From FW021-bin31 sp964558275 (GTDB lineage Bacteria > Bacteroidota > Bacteroidia > Chitinophagales > Chitinophagaceae), in NCBI GenBank assembly GCA_964558275.1, contig CAZLDH010000125.1, positions 1-8,334 of the forward strand: DNA of 8,334 nt, given 5' to 3'. Both the position numbers and the translations under genes were made by a program. Each line of letters begins with the position of its first letter. The first letter of the stretch is position 1. The notes beneath the pieces were generated by a model. It was not told the DNA's origin and did no database searches. It saw nothing but the letters and a program-made list of their open reading frames with translations. Of the stretch, positions 6,484 through 8,334 are shown one piece after another.

Positions 6484-8334
6484 TTATTCGTTATACACTC
6501 TCATTTCATAAATTTTTGCAGACGAAGCACCATTAGTGGCCAATACTTTTATTCTCAGTTTATTTGCTTTTATCCTCTCAAATTTATGAATTCTCCTACG
6601 GACATAATTACCTTCTACCTCAATAATTTTTCTCCATGAAGTCCCATTAAAATATTCTAATTTATAATCCTTAACACATTCAGGATATTTAAACAATGGT
6701 AAAATCACTCTTTTATTCTGATCGGTATCGAAGGTTAATTGAATAGTATTAAATTCAACAGGAGTAGCCCATTCAAGCTGTAAAGTAGCCGGTAGTTCTT
6801 TACCGGAGTCTGAGATCCAAATATTCGACCATTTGTCTGGACGATTTGTTCCTTTTACAACATTACTTGGCTGAAAAGGGAAACTTTCAGGAGTAACTTT
6901 TAAACATAAAGTCCTCCCCATAGTTAACGGTTTCCAATGTCCTCTTTTACCTGAACCCGGAATATCTTTCAATTCAACATCCGAAAAAAGTTCTCGGAAA
7001 GTTTCAGACTTTTCAGCATAGTTCGTTTTAGGAGGTAATACTGCTGCCGTTGCACCAATAGGAACTTGAGACAATTCCCCTTCAACATCCTTAAATGATT
7101 GCCAATAGATTCCTGGCTGTTTATCCGTATAGACATAATACAACTTCTCCGGTTTTACATCAGCATCAAATTTAAAAGAAATCCATCCCTCAAAATTGGC
7201 AGGAACAACTGCTTCTGCTACTGCAATATCCTCTTCTGACCTAAAATCCCAAACTGTAGTGGCTCTTCTGAGACCTAATCTTATTTTTACAGGCTTATCT
7301 TTTTTAGATTTTAAAAGTAATTCAACATTATCGATACGATTAGCAGTAACAGGAAAAGACTGTGCATAAGAAGGCCACTTAAGTTCTCTACTATTATTGG
7401 GAGCAGGGAAAGTCAGTTTTGCATGACTTGAAGCAGTTACATTTGCCTTTGGGGCTATATCTTTTACATCAGTATTATCAACTCCGGGTATGGAGCAGCC
7501 TTGTCTGAGTAGGATTTGTTGTGCTTCTTTAGCATACAACTTTGCAACCCCTTTCGGGAGTGTATTATATTTCTTTGCTAGAGAAGCTACCACGCCTACT
7601 GCTTGTCCACAAATTGAACCTGTAGAGAGCACCCTACTGGAAGCAAAACCTAAATAAGAACAACTAATTGGACGTCCTGCCATCATAAGGTTATCTACTT
7701 TTCTCGAATATAGCGAACGAATAGGGATAGGGTAAACCATGGTGCATAAGTCCTGCCAGTTTCTGGCACTTCCGGGAGAAGCATAAGGTTCTTTATCGTT
7801 AGCCAATATTCCGCCAGGCACATGGACATCTATATGCCATGTGCCGTAAGCTACTGTATCTAACAGAGGCTTCGGATCTTGTATATCATCCTGTGTAATA
7901 ACATAATCTCCAATTATCCTTCTAGAAGCACGTTTATAAGGCCAAAATCCTGCAAATTCCAATCCATATTGTTCAGCCTTTTTCCTATCGACTTCGTCAC
8001 ATTGTTGATTTTTTATATGATCCCATACGCCCAATAGTTGCTTTAAAGCTTCATGGCGAGTTTCATTATTATCTTTTATCGGATGATAAGGCATCCCAAC
8101 TTCTATCCACCAATATCCTCCATCTATAAAACTGTGTCCTCTATAAGCAAGATCTTTTTCTTCCGAAAATTTTGCAGCCCAATAAGGTCGTTTAAAAGGA
8201 ACAGGTTTCCCACAATTTTTTGCTCTAAAAAACAAAGTATTCCCCATAACTGTTTCATCAGACTTATACGGGGCCAAGGGTTCTCCATACTCTTCTCTGG
8301 ATTCTCGTCCCCATCTAAAATCAGCTTTAGCCAA
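6484..8334 (-). CDS. FAD-dependent oxidoreductase with C-terminal discoidin-like domain, N-terminus outside window
   Basis: These 616 residues are the C-terminal part of a large flavoprotein; the frame is open to the right edge, and the first codon (TTG) is most likely an internal leucine. Residues 1 to about 285 match the later part of the FAD_oxidored (PF12831) family. They end in IPIRSLYSRKVDNLMMAGRP (203-222), then ISCSYLGFASSRV (223-235) and GSICGQAVGVVASLA (239-253), the family's conserved FAD-contacting C-terminal block. The GxGxxG nucleotide-binding motif would be in the missing part. Residues about 295-425 look like a beta-rich accessory domain. Residues about 470-616 resemble an F5/8 type C (discoidin) galactose-binding-like domain, with the TLQLEWATPVEFNTIQLTFD strand pair (517-536), YKLEYFNGTSWRKI (557-570) and a closing KIYEMRVYNE. 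Carbohydrate-binding tails suggest an exported enzyme acting on glycans or their products, but the substrate and reaction are unknown. The gene is convergent with mscS. Confidence 0.8.
   Translation of the reverse strand: MAKADFRWGRESREEYGEPLAPYKSDETVMGNTLFFRAKNCGKPVPFKRPYWAAKFSEEKDLAYRGHSFIDGGYWWIEVGMPYHPIKDNNETRHEALKQLLGVWDHIKNQQCDEVDRKKAEQYGLEFAGFWPYKRASRRIIGDYVITQDDIQDPKPLLDTVAYGTWHIDVHVPGGILANDKEPYASPGSARNWQDLCTMVYPIPIRSLYSRKVDNLMMAGRPISCSYLGFASSRVLSTGSICGQAVGVVASLAKKYNTLPKGVAKLYAKEAQQILLRQGCSIPGVDNTDVKDIAPKANVTASSHAKLTFPAPNNSRELKWPSYAQSFPVTANRIDNVELLLKSKKDKPVKIRLGLRRATTVWDFRSEEDIAVAEAVVPANFEGWISFKFDADVKPEKLYYVYTDKQPGIYWQSFKDVEGELSQVPIGATAAVLPPKTNYAEKSETFRELFSDVELKDIPGSGKRGHWKPLTMGRTLCLKVTPESFPFQPSNVVKGTNRPDKWSNIWISDSGKELPATLQLEWATPVEFNTIQLTFDTDQNKRVILPLFKYPECVKDYKLEYFNGTSWRKIIEVEGNYVRRRIHKFERIKANKLRIKVLATNGASSAKIYEMRVYNE

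Noticed and set aside
8332..8334. TTG at the window edge as the start codon of the oxidoreductase
   Set aside because: The FAD-binding N-terminal half of the family is missing, so the gene must continue past the edge and the TTG is an internal leucine codon.

Overview
The window looks like chromosomal DNA from a Bacteroidota, most likely Bacteroidales. This rests on three things seen in the sequence: an AT-rich composition, promoter elements of the Bacteroides type (TAnnTTTG at -7, with TTG-type -33 boxes), and gene families typical of the group (Bacteroidota-type Prc/S41 protease, membrane MutS-like ATPase, FAD oxidoreductase with a discoidin-like tail). I see no rRNA, tRNA, CRISPR array, insertion sequence or phage gene. 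It reads as ordinary housekeeping and accessory chromosome.

Layout from left to right. At 1-567 (minus) lies the start of a tail-specific protease gene. It carries two in-frame stop codons, both at positions where the family usually has tyrosine, so the gene appears dead. At 698-2503 (minus) is a MutS-family ATPase that lacks the mismatch-recognition domain and instead carries two pairs of membrane segments. A divergent YIP1-family membrane protein follows at 2605-3234 (plus). A compact minus-strand operon fills 3266-5286. In transcription order it encodes a DinB/DUF1572-like four-helix protein, a small lipoprotein and a short alpha-oxoamine-synthase-like PLP enzyme, with gaps of 18 and 5 bases. 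A 244-base AT-rich divergent intergenic region holds a good promoter for the next gene, a full-length MscS-type mechanosensitive channel at 5531-6397 (plus). A 17-bp hairpin at 6414-6459 separates it from the convergent gene at 6484-8334 (minus). That gene encodes the C-terminal 616 residues of a large FAD-dependent oxidoreductase, and its N-terminus lies beyond the right edge.

No single pathway links all these genes. The channel is a stress valve of the envelope, and the YIP1 protein, lipoprotein and membrane MutS-like ATPase are also envelope-associated. The three-gene operon is the only clear functional unit, and its substrate cannot be deduced from the sequence. I did not find a convincing undescribed system. 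The most notable items are the doubly nonsense-mutated protease gene, the membrane-embedded MutS-like ATPase, and the DinB/lipoprotein/oxoamine-synthase operon.
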